From: Rapidithrix thailandica
GTDB lineage: Bacteria; Bacteroidota; Bacteroidia; Cytophagales; Flammeovirgaceae
Direction of reading: 5' to 3'
Assembly: GCF_039710355.1 (NCBI RefSeq)
Contig: NZ_JBDKWZ010000024.1
Coordinates: forward strand, 51,652 to 115,651
DNA length: 64,000 bases
A model generated the notes under the pieces. It did not search any database and was not told the origin of the DNA. It saw only the letters and a list, made by a program, of their open reading frames with translations. The position numbers and the translations under genes were made by a program. Shown here piece after piece: positions 34,948 to 44,987 of the stretch (positions are counted from its first letter, which is position 1; every line of letters starts with the position of its first letter).

Positions 34948-36567
34948 TTACTTTGTAATCTCATACACAGCCACCTGTTGGTTTTCCAGTACCGGCTTTT
35001 TCCCTTCTATCGCTTTTGCCAAAACTTGAGGAAGCTGATGCCCATAGCGAGTGTTTAATTCTTTTACCCTTTGGCGGTTAATCCATACAAATAGTTTGTT
35101 CTTTGAGGAAGAATCAAAGGAGACCTTTTGCATTGTATTCCAATCGAGAATTTTCAATCCGGAAGGAGGCGCAAAATCAAAGTAGACATCGTATTTGCCG
35201 GCCAGTTTATCATCACTGTAAATCACTAGATTGTCTGTTGAGTTAGTAAGTTGCCGGATCAAATTTTTTTCATAAAAATAAGCCGTTTTGGTTTTGTGGT
35301 ATTTAAAGACAAACAAACCTTGGTAGGCCAATAGGGGCAACAGGATGAAGACTGCCCAACCGGAGGATATTTTTTGTTGAAAAACAGCATATCCAGCCAA
35401 TAACAATACAAAATATAAAGCAAAGATTGCTTCCCAATCGTGATGCCACCACAAAGCAGAACCGATGCAGGCCAAGGCAATGAGACAAAAAGCAATCATT
35501 GGGAAACGGAAGTTCACATAGGTTTTCCAATGAACCAGTGTATAAGCGGAAAAGATGCATAAAGGAGGAAGCAGAAGGATCCACATCCGGCTTTGCAAAG
35601 GCATAGGGTTATAGCCTTTCAAGGAGGTAGACCCCCACCAAAACATTGCGAGTAAGTATCCTAAATACAAGGCCCAGAACACTTTGAAAGACCTTTCCTG
35701 TTGCTCCTTTTTGAAATACAAAAGGGCAATGAATGCCAAGAAGAACAGGTAAGAATAGTATTGAGACGAGAGCAAAAAGACGAGAGGTTTGTAGGTGAGC
35801 CGGGCCAGTATCTCAAAAGTACTGCTCCCGTAATAACTCCATACCTTACTGATGTTATGTTCTTGTTCGATACCTTTTAAGCGATAAAGTAAATCTCCGG
35901 TATGGAGCTGGTAAAAAGCCAGGTAAGTACCTCCTAACAACAATCCGGAAACAATGACTCCCAACCAAAACCGGAGGTTCTTTTTTTGTATACAATCTAT
36001 CAACATCAATGCGCCAATAAAAGGCAATAGAAAGGCTGTGGTTTCTTTGGCCAGGGTGGCAATGATAAAACACAAAGCAAACAAAAAAGACCAGCGAAAT
36101 GCGGAAACGGTATTTTTAACGGATTGTGCCAATTGAATACAATACATGGCCAGCGTAGTGAAGACTGCCAGGATTAAATCCGGTAACAAATCGGCGGAAA
36201 GTTTTATCAATAGCGGATTCGTTGCCAGAAAAACCGTAGCCCAGAGTGCTATTTGAGGGGATTGCTTCCGCAAATAGAAAAAAGTACCTGTTAAGAGTAA
36301 CACAAAGGTCAACAAAGGCCAAATACTCACCACCCAATACTCCATTCCCAATAGCTTGATAAACCAAGCCGTAGGAATAAATACGGCAAAGCGATTGGAA
36401 AAGACACTGGGAGACAACTCAAAATTACCCTCTGCAAAAAGGTAGGCATTTTTGGCATATAAATACTGATCACTCAGAAGGATACCCTGTTGATTAAAAT
36501 AGGCAAATACTACAGTAATCAATAATAATAGGCAAAAGAGAAAAATGCTGTTCGGTCGTTTAAACAT
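34948..36567 (-). CDS. GT39/ArnT-like membrane glycosyltransferase
   Basis: A 539-residue protein with about 11-13 membrane segments and a C-terminal soluble part (about 430-539). The first loop, after segment 1, carries the acidic SDQYLYAKNAYLFAEGNFE, the expected place of the catalytic Asp in GT-C enzymes of the PMT/ArnT kind. GYNPMPLQSRMWI lies in a later loop. Such enzymes move a sugar from a lipid carrier onto lipid, protein or polymer on the outer face of the inner membrane. It faces away from the GT-C-like gene at 36839 and converges on the phosphoesterase gene. The acceptor is unknown. Confidence 0.85.
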   Translation of the reverse strand: MFKRPNSIFLFCLLLLITVVFAYFNQQGILLSDQYLYAKNAYLFAEGNFELSPSVFSNRFAVFIPTAWFIKLLGMEYWVVSIWPLLTFVLLLTGTFFYLRKQSPQIALWATVFLATNPLLIKLSADLLPDLILAVFTTLAMYCIQLAQSVKNTVSAFRWSFLFALCFIIATLAKETTAFLLPFIGALMLIDCIQKKNLRFWLGVIVSGLLLGGTYLAFYQLHTGDLLYRLKGIEQEHNISKVWSYYGSSTFEILARLTYKPLVFLLSSQYYSYLFFLAFIALLYFKKEQQERSFKVFWALYLGYLLAMFWWGSTSLKGYNPMPLQSRMWILLLPPLCIFSAYTLVHWKTYVNFRFPMIAFCLIALACIGSALWWHHDWEAIFALYFVLLLAGYAVFQQKISSGWAVFILLPLLAYQGLFVFKYHKTKTAYFYEKNLIRQLTNSTDNLVIYSDDKLAGKYDVYFDFAPPSGLKILDWNTMQKVSFDSSSKNKLFVWINRQRVKELNTRYGHQLPQVLAKAIEGKKPVLENQQVAVYEITK

Positions 36568-36838
36568 GGGTGTTTTTTATTAAACTTTAGGGGCCTCATC
36601 TTTCCCTTGAGCCTTAGGTGATGGACCTCTGAAGGAAAGCTTGCCAGATGCCTGCAAAAACTTTTCGCAAGGATATTCTTCATTTCGCTGAATCCATCCC
36701 CCAATTTTCTAAAGATTGTTAACAAGGAGAATCTTTTTGTTTAAAAATACCCAGCTTTACGCTTCCAAATACAGACTCATGTCCTTGACGGACCAATTTT
36801 TAAGTTGCAACAAACAATTCCAACGAAGTAAAAACTAT

Positions 36839-38515
36839 ATGGAAGCAGTACTAACAAAAGAACCCTTGACTGGCCACCGAAAGCTTATAAGCATTGCAGA
36901 AGTGCTCCTAATTGTAGGATTTGCCCTGGTGCCTTTATTTGTTTCATTTCCTTACCGGATTAATATTTTTCTCTCCTGGGAAGGCGCTTACCGGATGGCC
37001 AATGGCGAGCTCCCTTACAAAGATTTTGGTTTGCCCATGGGCTATGCCTTTTGGCTGGTTCCGGCTATGTTTTTTAAACTGTTCGGCCCCTATTTGATTA
37101 CCTTGGTTAAGGCACAAGTGTTTATGAATATTTTGGCAGGCCTTTCCTTCCGCTCGATCTTAAAATCGGTAAAGATTAATCCCGGTCTTCGCCTGGTAAG
37201 TATCCTGGTGTTTTGTATTTCATATTCCTTTTTCAATTTCTGGCCTTGGTACAATCATACGGTGATTGTCTTTCAGTTGATCGGAATGGCCTTCTTGTTA
37301 AAATACCTTTTGCGGAAGCCCAAGAAATGGTCCTGGCTTTACATGGCGGGTGCGGGCTTCTTCGTTTTTCTATCCGTATTTACCAAACAAGATGGCGGAG
37401 GTTTGGCCTTGATGCTCTGTTTGGCTTTGCTCTTGTATAGCAGTCTGGTGGACAGAAGTATCCGTTCAATGGCATTATTTTTAGGCTTTTTTGCCCTGGC
37501 AGCTATAATTTTTATCGGCCCGTTTCTTCCCTATGGGTTTTCCTACTGGTTTAACTACGGGCAAGTTCCTCATTATTCCCGCTTATCCGCACTTGATTTT
37601 ATTACCGAAATCCTGGGAAATTCACAATGGTTGAAATTTTACCTGTTGGTGGTAGGCTTGATCGTATTTCAGCAAGTAAAAAGCGTTAAGGAAGCTTTTC
37701 ATGATAAAACCTTTATGGTCTTTTTCTTGATGACTTTAGGGATTTTGGTAGAAGCGGCCCTGTACCAGGTAACCAGTTATGTGCCGCCGGATAACAATAT
37801 CTTCTTCCACAGTTTTGCCTTTGCCTTTATCATGGCAATGTTGTTTCCAAAAGTGCCATTTCATCGACCCTGGGTGATGCTTGTCGCTTGTACTTTAGTG
37901 ATGGTTTGGTGGTCCGGCACGTATTGGAAATATACCCAACGGATCATGCAAAAGGCCATGCCCGGCTTGTTTGTCGTGGAAAACAAAGAAGTCGTTTCCA
38001 AAAATACCTGGAGTAACCAAGGGGAAGGAAGTGTACAAAAGCCCAATACATCGGAGTGGGTTTATACCGACCTGAAAGCTTTTCAAAAAGTATATATGCC
38101 TGAGAGTACGGTAAAAGGGATTGAAAAGCTGATGAATTTGCCCCTTGTCAAGGAAAAAGGAAAAGCGTTAAAAGTATTGAATATGACTGAGTTAACTCCT
38201 TTGGCTTACGAAATGGGATTCGAATTGCCTAAGAGTCAGGAACATCCCTTGTGGTATCATAAAGGTGTCTGCGCTTTTGACAAGGAAGTGGAAGATTTTT
38301 GTCAAAAAATCCGGCAAAATGAATACGACCTGGTACTGTTTGAATACCTGCCCGGGCTCAATAATTTTTATCCTTTTGAAGTAAGAGAATGCCTGAAAAA
38401 ACATTACCAACAGGTAGATACCTTTGATGCTCCCCGGAGTGACGGATTGAATCCCATTGAAGTATTTATCAGAAAAGAAGCACCCGGTGGCGAACTGACG
38501 GAGGTAGTCGAATGA
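36839..38515 (+). CDS. Polytopic membrane protein, probable GT-C-type glycosyltransferase
   Basis: A protein of about 558 residues from ATG 36839. In-frame starts at 36779 (ATG) and 36716 (TTG) would add a hydrophilic leader, but neither looks like a signal. There are 10-12 membrane segments, with a first outer loop FLSWEGAYRMANGELPYKDFG that resembles the acidic catalytic loop of GT-C enzymes. The C-terminal 190 residues are soluble and mixed (KGIEKLMNLPLVKEKGKAL, HPLWYHKGVCAFDKEVEDFCQ). Divergent from a GT39-like gene and followed by a GT2 gene, it fits a small cell-surface glycan set. The family assignment is by pattern only. Confidence 0.7.
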   Translation: MEAVLTKEPLTGHRKLISIAEVLLIVGFALVPLFVSFPYRINIFLSWEGAYRMANGELPYKDFGLPMGYAFWLVPAMFFKLFGPYLITLVKAQVFMNILAGLSFRSILKSVKINPGLRLVSILVFCISYSFFNFWPWYNHTVIVFQLIGMAFLLKYLLRKPKKWSWLYMAGAGFFVFLSVFTKQDGGGLALMLCLALLLYSSLVDRSIRSMALFLGFFALAAIIFIGPFLPYGFSYWFNYGQVPHYSRLSALDFITEILGNSQWLKFYLLVVGLIVFQQVKSVKEAFHDKTFMVFFLMTLGILVEAALYQVTSYVPPDNNIFFHSFAFAFIMAMLFPKVPFHRPWVMLVACTLVMVWWSGTYWKYTQRIMQKAMPGLFVVENKEVVSKNTWSNQGEGSVQKPNTSEWVYTDLKAFQKVYMPESTVKGIEKLMNLPLVKEKGKALKVLNMTELTPLAYEMGFELPKSQEHPLWYHKGVCAFDKEVEDFCQKIRQNEYDLVLFEYLPGLNNFYPFEVRECLKKHYQQVDTFDAPRSDGLNPIEVFIRKEAPGGELTEVVE

Positions 38516-38665
38516 GGTTTTGATGAATACCTGATTGTAATACTTTAGGTGGAAACGTTGAAGAGTTTACTCAAGAAAATTTATAGTAAGAAATAGAGCC
38601 TTCTTCAGTTCTCATCGGCTTTTTGTTAACTGAAGTTTGCTCACTGATTTAAATGAACCCTTAGA

Positions 38666-39865
38666 ATGATATTGATCGAACTACTCTTTTGGACTTGTTT
38701 GTTTATCCTCTTTTATAATTACCTGGGGTATGGCATATTGCTCGTTGGCCTGGTAAAGTTGAAAAGGCTTTTTGGGAAAAAGACCCCTCCGGTTGAGGCC
38801 TCTTTTGAACCGGAAGTCACTTTGGTCATTGCTGCATATAATGAAGAGGCATTTATCGAAGAGAAAATCCGGAATTCTTTGGCACTGGATTACCCTGAAA
38901 ATAAACTTAAAATTGCCATTATAGCTGACGGTTCATCCGACCGCACCCCGGAATTGGTCAAGAAATATGAGCAAGTACAGTTGCTTTATCAGCCGGAACG
39001 AAGAGGGAAAACTGCTGCGCTCAACCGGGCAATGCACTGGGTAGATACTCCGGTGGTGGTGTTTAACGATGCCAATACCTATTTAAATAATCAGGCGATC
39101 CGGAACATTGTACGGCACTTTGCCAACCCGGAAGTGGGAGGGGTAGCCGGAGAAAAGAAAATCATGCTCAGCGAAAGTGAAAAAGCAGCCGGAGCGGGAG
39201 AGGGGATGTATTGGAAATACGAGTCCTTTTTGAAAAAGATGGATTCGGAACTTTACTCCGTGGTGGGTGCAGCCGGTGAGTTGTTTGCGATTCGCTCCGA
39301 ACTGTACGAGGAAGTGGAAGAAGATACCATTTTGGATGATTTTATCATCTCCTTAAGAACCTGTGCCAAAGGATATACGGTAAAATACGAGCCGGAGGCC
39401 TATGCTCAGGAAGACCCCTCTGATTCTATCAAAGAAGAGCAAAAACGGAAAGTGCGTATCAGTGCCGGAGGTTTTCAATCCATCGTGCGTCTTGCCGGAC
39501 TTTTGAATATTTTCAAAACTCCCTTGCTGTCTTTCCAGTATATCTCTCACCGGGTACTTCGCTGGACACTCAGTCCGCTTAGTCTGTTATTGGTATTGGT
39601 TACGAACTTACTATTGCTCAATCAACACTGGATTTATCTGGTAACATTGGCCGGGCAACTGGCCTTTCATAGTACGGCTTCGATAGGCTGGGTGTTGGCC
39701 AATCGCAATATTAAAATCAATGCCCTGTATATTCCTTACTATTTTCTCTTTATGAATATTTCCGTCTATCAAGGCTTTTTTCGCTATTTAAAAGGCCAAC
39801 AGTCAGCCGTATGGGAAAAAGCCAACCGGAAAAGTTCTCAGGTAGGTTCGCAAATGGCAGGGTAG
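38666..39865 (+). CDS. Family 2 glycosyltransferase, membrane-anchored
   Basis: A 399-residue processive-type GT2. An N-terminal membrane segment (4-30) is followed by the GT-A domain with VTLVIAAYNEEAFIEEKIRN (residues 51-70), the nucleotide-binding IIADGSSDRT, FNDANTY (the DxD-like site) and LDDFIISLR with KRKVRISAGGFQS, equivalent to the ED and QxxRW-region motifs of cellulose-synthase-like enzymes. Three membrane segments close the C-terminus. It should build or extend a polysaccharide at the inner membrane. It is transcribed in the same direction as the GT-C-like gene, 150 bases on, and is followed by a strong terminator. Confidence 0.92.
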   Translation: MILIELLFWTCLFILFYNYLGYGILLVGLVKLKRLFGKKTPPVEASFEPEVTLVIAAYNEEAFIEEKIRNSLALDYPENKLKIAIIADGSSDRTPELVKKYEQVQLLYQPERRGKTAALNRAMHWVDTPVVVFNDANTYLNNQAIRNIVRHFANPEVGGVAGEKKIMLSESEKAAGAGEGMYWKYESFLKKMDSELYSVVGAAGELFAIRSELYEEVEEDTILDDFIISLRTCAKGYTVKYEPEAYAQEDPSDSIKEEQKRKVRISAGGFQSIVRLAGLLNIFKTPLLSFQYISHRVLRWTLSPLSLLLVLVTNLLLLNQHWIYLVTLAGQLAFHSTASIGWVLANRNIKINALYIPYYFLFMNISVYQGFFRYLKGQQSAVWEKANRKSSQVGSQMAG

Positions 39866-39886
39866 TTTCAGGAAATGATAGTGTTG

Positions 39887-39926
39887 AGCCCTTTGGGAAA
39901 AAGCATAGGCCCCAAAGGGCTTTTTC
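39887..39926 (+). terminator. Rho-independent terminator after the GT2 gene
   Basis: An 11-bp stem, AGCCCTTTGGG (39887-39897) and CCCAAAGGGCT (39911-39921), followed by a T tract. Confidence 0.9.
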
Positions 39927-40092
39927 TGTTTAAATACAAATGATCTGTCATTGTCGGATTCCGGTTTTCAAAATATCCGGTAGTATGCCCCCATTCCTCT
40001 TCAAAAAAATGTAACATTGTGAGTGTGTACAGTTTTTTAAAAAACTCAATGAAGCGCTTGACTTAGATAAATTGATTTTTGTTGCATTCACA

Positions 40093-40698
40093 ATGAAAAC
40101 GATGGAAAAAGAACTGGTTCAATTTTTAGAAAATTTTCAAGTCTTCACAAAAGAAGAGCTTGATATGATTGTAGCACATACTTCCATAAAAACCTTTCCC
40201 AAAGGGACTGTTTTGCTCAATGAAGGAGAAGTAGCCAAAGACTGTTATTTGGTACTGAAGGGGTGTATCAGGGAGTATTATATCATCGATGGCGTAGAGA
40301 AAACCACAGCTTTTTTTACCGAAGGACAGCCCGTCAATGCGTTTACCAGCAGTGCTCATGCACAAGCTGCCAAACATTTCCTGGTCTGTGCGGAGGAGTG
40401 CGTTCTGACGGTGAGCGACCAATCTCTGGAACAAGCAATGTGTGAGCGTATTCCGCGCTTGGAAACGATTATCCGGCAAGAAGTAGAGAAATTCACCGGA
40501 GAGCTACAAGACCGCTTGGCGTTATTTATGACTTCCTCTCCCAAACAACGGTTTTTAAAACTGATGGAGGACAACCCGGGTTTGATTGGACGTGTTCCCC
40601 AACATCAAATTGCAAGTTATTTGGGGATTACTCCTGAGTCTCTGAGCCGTATCAAAAAGCGCTTGTATACAAAAGATCAATCAACAAATACCATATAA
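40093..40698 (+). CDS. Crp/Fnr-family transcriptional regulator
   Basis: A 201-residue regulator from ATG 40093 (a TTG at 40072 would add seven residues). The cNMP-binding-like beta barrel spans about 10-115 (FPKGTVLLNEGEVAKDCYLVLKG). The phosphate-cassette Arg/Ser residues of true cAMP binders are not clear, so the effector is unknown. A C-terminal winged helix-turn-helix covers about 150-195 (VPQHQIASYLGITPESLSRIKK). These short Crp-like proteins are common in Bacteroidota and often control the neighbouring gene; here that would be the convergent oxidoreductase. Confidence 0.92.
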   Translation: MKTMEKELVQFLENFQVFTKEELDMIVAHTSIKTFPKGTVLLNEGEVAKDCYLVLKGCIREYYIIDGVEKTTAFFTEGQPVNAFTSSAHAQAAKHFLVCAEECVLTVSDQSLEQAMCERIPRLETIIRQEVEKFTGELQDRLALFMTSSPKQRFLKLMEDNPGLIGRVPQHQIASYLGITPESLSRIKKRLYTKDQSTNTI

Positions 40699-40743
40699 TC
40701 AAGGGTCCGGTGATTTCTACCGGTGGGGTCTTTTTCTTGTTTT

Positions 40744-41745
40744 TCAGTGATGAAAGGTCAAAACTATGTTTCCCTTTTTATGGCCGGAATCCACATACTG
40801 ATGCGCTTCTTTGATCCGGTCAAGAGGGTAGGTTTTATCAACAACGATTTTCAATTCCCCTTTTTGGATCAACAGATGAATTTGCTTTAACAAACGGTTT
40901 AACTCTTCCACTTTCCGCAGGCCGGTAGCTTGGAAGATGGCTTTTTTCTGACCTGCGAGAGAAGTACGCATCATGGTAAGTAATAAGGGAAATGTTAAGA
41001 CAGGAGAGAGGTATTTCCCTGCTTTTTTCAGTGCTTTTTTGGATTGATGATACGAACTTTTTCCAACCGCATCAAAGATCATATCGTAGGTATTCAGGTT
41101 TTCGGTGAAATCCGATTTTTGATAGTCAATCGTTTCATCCGCGCCTAAACTTTTCACCCACGCGGCATTTTTAGCACTACAAACAGCCGTTACCCTGGCT
41201 CCCAGGCTTTTGGCAATTTGTACGGCCGCTATCCCCAAAGCTCCGGCAGCCCCGTTGATCAAAACATGTTGATGGCGTTGTAGCTTTCCTGCATCTACCA
41301 GAAAGTTGTAGGAAGTTAAGATACCATCACAGAGGGGGGCCGCTTCTTCAAAACTCAATTGCTCCGGCAGCGGTTGAAGAATGCTTTTTTGAGTATTTAC
41401 GCATACATATTCCGCGTTGGCACCAAACTCCAAAGAGGTTTCACCATATACCTTGTCCCCGGGTTGGAAGTTCGTTACATCGGAACCCAATTGTGTGATG
41501 ACTCCGGCAAAGCCGGTGCCTACCCTAGGGTTTTTAGGTTTGCGCAAGCCCAAAAATAAACGGCTGAATTTTGGTATCCCTCTACGCAAAAAAGTATCTG
41601 CTGTGGTGATGCTGGATGCATAATTTTGAATGACTACCTCGTTTTTACCCGGTGTTTGAAGAGGAGTTTCTCTAACTTCCAATACCTCCGGGCTGCCATA
41701 TTGAGTACAGAATACGGCTTTCATCATATGGTTTTGATTTTGCAT
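40744..41745 (-). CDS. MDR-family NAD(P)-dependent oxidoreductase (quinone-oxidoreductase type)
   Basis: A 333-residue enzyme from ATG 41745; MMKAVF at 41727/41724 is an equally possible start. The GroES-like domain opens MKAVFCTQYGSPEVLEV and contains ASSITTADTFLRRG and GTGFAGVITQLG. The cofactor domain has INGAAGALGIAAVQIAKSLGARVTAV and GADETIDYQ. Structural zinc cysteines are absent, so it belongs to the zinc-free quinone oxidoreductase side of the MDR superfamily. It is cytoplasmic, NADPH-dependent, with an unknown substrate (enone, quinone or aldehyde). It converges on the Crp-like gene. Confidence 0.92.
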   Translation of the reverse strand: MQNQNHMMKAVFCTQYGSPEVLEVRETPLQTPGKNEVVIQNYASSITTADTFLRRGIPKFSRLFLGLRKPKNPRVGTGFAGVITQLGSDVTNFQPGDKVYGETSLEFGANAEYVCVNTQKSILQPLPEQLSFEEAAPLCDGILTSYNFLVDAGKLQRHQHVLINGAAGALGIAAVQIAKSLGARVTAVCSAKNAAWVKSLGADETIDYQKSDFTENLNTYDMIFDAVGKSSYHQSKKALKKAGKYLSPVLTFPLLLTMMRTSLAGQKKAIFQATGLRKVEELNRLLKQIHLLIQKGELKIVVDKTYPLDRIKEAHQYVDSGHKKGNIVLTFHH

Positions 41746-41931
41746 AGGCAAGTTTAAGGAGAATAGAGCATCCAAGCCGTTGACTTAAGTTAAGAAATGA
41801 TGATTGGGAGCTTTTTTTATGGACGATTATATTGTAAAATAAGAGAAACGCTTGGGTACTATGAGCTTGTTGCCTCAAGACCAGATACATTTCTTCAGGA
41901 GAAACCGAATAAAAGAATAGAAGTGTGATGA

Positions 41932-41965
41932 GAAGGCAGTCCTGCGAAAGTGTAGGATTGCCTTC
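41932..41965 (-). terminator. Terminator-like hairpin after the coiled-coil membrane protein gene
   Basis: GAAGGCAGTCCT (41932-41943) and AGGATTGCCTTC (41954-41965) pair with one G-T wobble and a 10-base loop. It starts 7 bases past the stop at 41972. No strong T tract follows. Confidence 0.6.
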
Positions 41966-41971
41966 CAAACC

Positions 41972-42937
41972 TCAGGACGATTTATTCCACACTGGCACTT
42001 GCAAAAATTTCCCAATTGCTAACGCATCCTTTTTTATATGACCCTTTCCCCCATGATCCATCACATTGATACGGCTCCCATCTTTTAAAACCAGGTTTAA
42101 CTCATGACTAAAAAAGGAGCCACTGTTTCTTCCGCTGCCCTGTACAAAACCGGAAATCAGTTGTACGGCATAAATTTCCGGTAAAGGCACGACTTCCGCT
42201 CCTTTTTGAAAGGTTCCTTTTCGCTTATCAAAAATCGAGGGAGGGTTTAGGGTGAAAAGGATGACCAAACCAATTAAGAAAAAAGGACCTCCATTGGTAA
42301 AAAATTGTTGGGAAGTTTTCAAGATACCTTGAGTAAATAAAGTACCCTCTTGGAATTCTCCATAAAAATGGAAGAAGAGGTAGTTCAGGCCTATGAGTAA
42401 AAACCCCCAACCAAAGGCCTTGAATGCAGAAGTTCTTTTTACTTTAAGCACATGAGGTGACACTTGTTTTACTTTATGAGTAACAAAATTACTCCCACCC
42501 GATTTTAAAGAGTGCCAGGAGGTCTTTTGGGCGATGGGATCATATTCCGGAATGTCAAAAACATCTTGCTCAAAACCCACCATGTTTTTGTTTTGCGCAT
42601 TCACCTTTGCGCTACTGACTCCCATAATCAGAAGTACGGTGAACAGCACCACAAGCATTCCTCCCACCTGTAAATAGACTTTGTTCTCGAACCGTATGGA
42701 GTTTTTCCGCAATTCAATACTCATTTCCAAAGTAGTGGTACGGGCTTTTTGACGGGTATCGGGGTTTTCAATGCGTTTTAATTCTGCGAGTTCTTCCTGG
42801 AGTTCCTGCAGTTCGAGTTGGGTTTGTTTTCTTTGATCAATGCGGGTTTGAATATGAGGAATGCCAAAGGAAAGAAACATGCCCAAAGGAATAATCCAAA
42901 CGATCAACCCGAGGTTTGTATTCATTTTAAAGTTCAT
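41972..42937 (-). CDS. Hypothetical membrane protein with coiled coil
   Basis: A 321-residue protein: membrane segment 1 at about 10-27, a charged coiled coil (about 32-85; QLELQELQEELAELKRIEN), segment 2 at about 90-108, a soluble stretch, segments 3 and 4 around 175-195 and 215-235, and a C-terminal cytoplasmic-looking part (about 245-321) with YAVQLISGFVQGSGRN and LVLKDGSRINVMDHGG. That last part resembles photosystem-assembly/PH-like small domains used in membrane proteins. I do not recognise the family. No operon partner is evident. Confidence 0.75.
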   Translation of the reverse strand: MNFKMNTNLGLIVWIIPLGMFLSFGIPHIQTRIDQRKQTQLELQELQEELAELKRIENPDTRQKARTTTLEMSIELRKNSIRFENKVYLQVGGMLVVLFTVLLIMGVSSAKVNAQNKNMVGFEQDVFDIPEYDPIAQKTSWHSLKSGGSNFVTHKVKQVSPHVLKVKRTSAFKAFGWGFLLIGLNYLFFHFYGEFQEGTLFTQGILKTSQQFFTNGGPFFLIGLVILFTLNPPSIFDKRKGTFQKGAEVVPLPEIYAVQLISGFVQGSGRNSGSFFSHELNLVLKDGSRINVMDHGGKGHIKKDALAIGKFLQVPVWNKSS

Positions 42938-43131
42938 CCGGTACTAATTTCAAGGTTTGGTTTTTTGAGTAAAAGTGACAAATATAAAAAAGTTGGCGTT
43001 TCAAATGGTTTAATGAAGGTGAAACATTCTGTGGCTTGTTCATTGATAAAAAGAAAATGACCTAATTCTTTACGTACTTTGCGTGATGTATACCCTGCAT
43101 TTTTTGAAAAAAGTATAAAAAGAAGACTTCA

Positions 43132-43725
43132 ATGAGCAAAATACAAGAGATCCGAGCCAGCTATGACAAGGAGTTGATTACCGTTTACCAGGCGTATAAC
43201 CAGGCGATTGCCCTGCCTGCGATAAGGAATAATAAATTTGAAAAGCCTTTTTCGTTCAACCGGATGACTTGGATCAAGCCTTCCTACTTATGGCTGATGG
43301 CGAGAAGCAATTGGGGCACAAAATCGAATCAGGATTATATCGTAGGGATTCGCATCAAGAGAAATTGCTGGGAGAAAGCTTTGTCTATGGGAGTATTAAC
43401 GGATCCGGACAAGGAAGTTTATGCCAATGGGGCAGAATGGGAGGAACAATTTGCAAAAGCAAAAGTCCATATCCAATGGGACCCGGAGCGCTCCCTGCAA
43501 GGTGGGAAATTACAAGTACGTTCGATTCAGGTGGGCATAAGCCGGCACTTGATCGAAGAGTACAACGAAGAATGGATCAAAGAAATCCTGGATATGACAC
43601 CTTTGACAAAAAAAATCAATCAATTGCGAAAGCAAGGGAAGTACAAAGAAGCCAAAAGGTTGTTACCCAAAGAACAAGTATATCCATTGCCTGAGGATAT
43701 TCAGAAAAGGATCGGTATCCGTTAG
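43132..43725 (+). CDS. DUF4291 family protein
   Basis: A 197-residue cytoplasmic protein with the strong family pattern: EIRASYDKELITVYQAYNQAIA (residues 6-27), then FNRMTWIKPSYLWLMARSNWG and VHIQWDPERSLQGGKL, and a Lys/Arg-rich C-terminal helix. DUF4291 is widespread in bacteria and fungi, without an established function that I can cite. Its last 4 bases overlap the end of the convergent SRPBCC gene. Confidence 0.92.
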   Translation: MSKIQEIRASYDKELITVYQAYNQAIALPAIRNNKFEKPFSFNRMTWIKPSYLWLMARSNWGTKSNQDYIVGIRIKRNCWEKALSMGVLTDPDKEVYANGAEWEEQFAKAKVHIQWDPERSLQGGKLQVRSIQVGISRHLIEEYNEEWIKEILDMTPLTKKINQLRKQGKYKEAKRLLPKEQVYPLPEDIQKRIGIR

Positions 43726-44717
43726 TAGGGTTTTCCGGACAAAGTCAATTTTTTCTCAGTCAGAGGGGGTGATTCTATTTTTATTTTTAAGGCTTCCAAT
43801 AACCTTTTCTCAAAATCCTGAATAATGCTTTCCGCCCAAAAATTAGCATAGCCATTCATCTTGGATTCAAGCGAATAACGGCAATGCAAGGCCAATTTTA
43901 CCTGTCCTGTTTCCATATCCGTTAAGTGATATGAAATTTCTTCAAAGGCGAAATAATTACTTTTCAAAAGGTGCTTGTCTGTGGGAAGGTCTCTCAGTTC
44001 TGATTTGTCAATATGAATTTGAAAGCTTACATAGTTTAGCGAATCGGATTTCGATATGGTTTCGTAAAGTTTTAATCCTCCTGTAAAATAACCGATTCTA
44101 TATAGTTGACCTTCTATATGGTGAAGTTCTGATTTGATGGGCCTGGGTACTCCAATGTATTGGTAAAATCCTTTCTTGTATTCCTCTTTACGAATTTCGG
44201 GAACTTCTATCAAATGCTTCCAAACTTCTTGCGGAGAGGCATCTATGCAAATTTCTGTAGCTACTTGGTAGGTTTTTGCTTGATTGGGCAACCTGGCTTC
44301 AAATGGGTTCAAAAGAAATGGAAGGAATAACAGAGAGAAAAGCTTTTTTGACTTTGACTTTTTGATAAAATAGCCCATAGTTAGGCCGGTGATGCCAGCG
44401 GAAATTAAAAAAGGAAAAGCCAGAATCAAAAGGCATAGCCAATCTTCCAAACCGCTGGATAGAGCAATTAAAAAGAACAACAAAACGCTGAACATAGGAA
44501 ATGCGATTTGTTTCTTTTTGGAGTTAAGGAGCTGCTTTGGTGCAAATAAAAAAGGGACGATACTGACGACTATGGGAAGTATCCAAATAAATGTGATACT
44601 ATAAAGGCTGTAAGGACGATCGTATTTGTCTGAAAGTGTTTCCCAATTACAAAGCATTCGAAAGATAAGGCCATATAAAGCCCCAAGCACTATTCCTGAA
44701 TATTGAGTAAACTTCAT
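43722..44717 (-). CDS. Membrane protein with C-terminal SRPBCC/polyketide-cyclase-like domain
   Basis: A 331-residue protein. The N-terminal half has four membrane segments (about 7-22, 43-60, 73-88 and 95-115). The C-terminal half (about 145-320) is an SRPBCC-like ligand-binding domain, with ATEICIDASPQEVWKHLIEVPEI at its start, as in polyketide-cyclase-like proteins. It probably binds a hydrophobic ligand; no catalytic role is visible. A broken fragment of a close paralogue lies upstream at 44988-45075 (FTRGLNLYEAVSDS against FTGGLKLYETISKS). Confidence 0.82.
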   Translation of the reverse strand: MKFTQYSGIVLGALYGLIFRMLCNWETLSDKYDRPYSLYSITFIWILPIVVSIVPFLFAPKQLLNSKKKQIAFPMFSVLLFFLIALSSGLEDWLCLLILAFPFLISAGITGLTMGYFIKKSKSKKLFSLLFLPFLLNPFEARLPNQAKTYQVATEICIDASPQEVWKHLIEVPEIRKEEYKKGFYQYIGVPRPIKSELHHIEGQLYRIGYFTGGLKLYETISKSDSLNYVSFQIHIDKSELRDLPTDKHLLKSNYFAFEEISYHLTDMETGQVKLALHCRYSLESKMNGYANFWAESIIQDFEKRLLEALKIKIESPPLTEKKLTLSGKPY

Positions 44718-44987
44718 GGTAGTTAAAGCAAGTGGATCGAGTTTCTGTTATGGCAACTATCTGACACCTGCTGCCAATGTGATTTTTTTCTTCTATGTCA
44801 AAAGTAGTTTGTAAATATAGATGAGCCTTTGTATAATGTTTGAAGAGATGTAAGGAATATCAAATGATAAGAACTTGCCATTCCCCTTCTGTTTCTTGCT
44901 TCAAAGTTGGTCAGACCGACCGTAAAGAAGGCATTGGTAAGTTGTCAGAAAAGTTACAGTCAAAAGAGGACGTATAAACATGCTCTA

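Noticed and set aside
40707..40735. Terminator after the Crp-like gene
   Set aside because: Only a 5-bp stem (CCGGT/ACCGG), with the T run 8 bases away; too weak to list.
41672..41968. A 98-codon minus frame upstream of the MDR gene
   Set aside because: It overlaps the well-supported MDR start in another frame and has no recognisable features.
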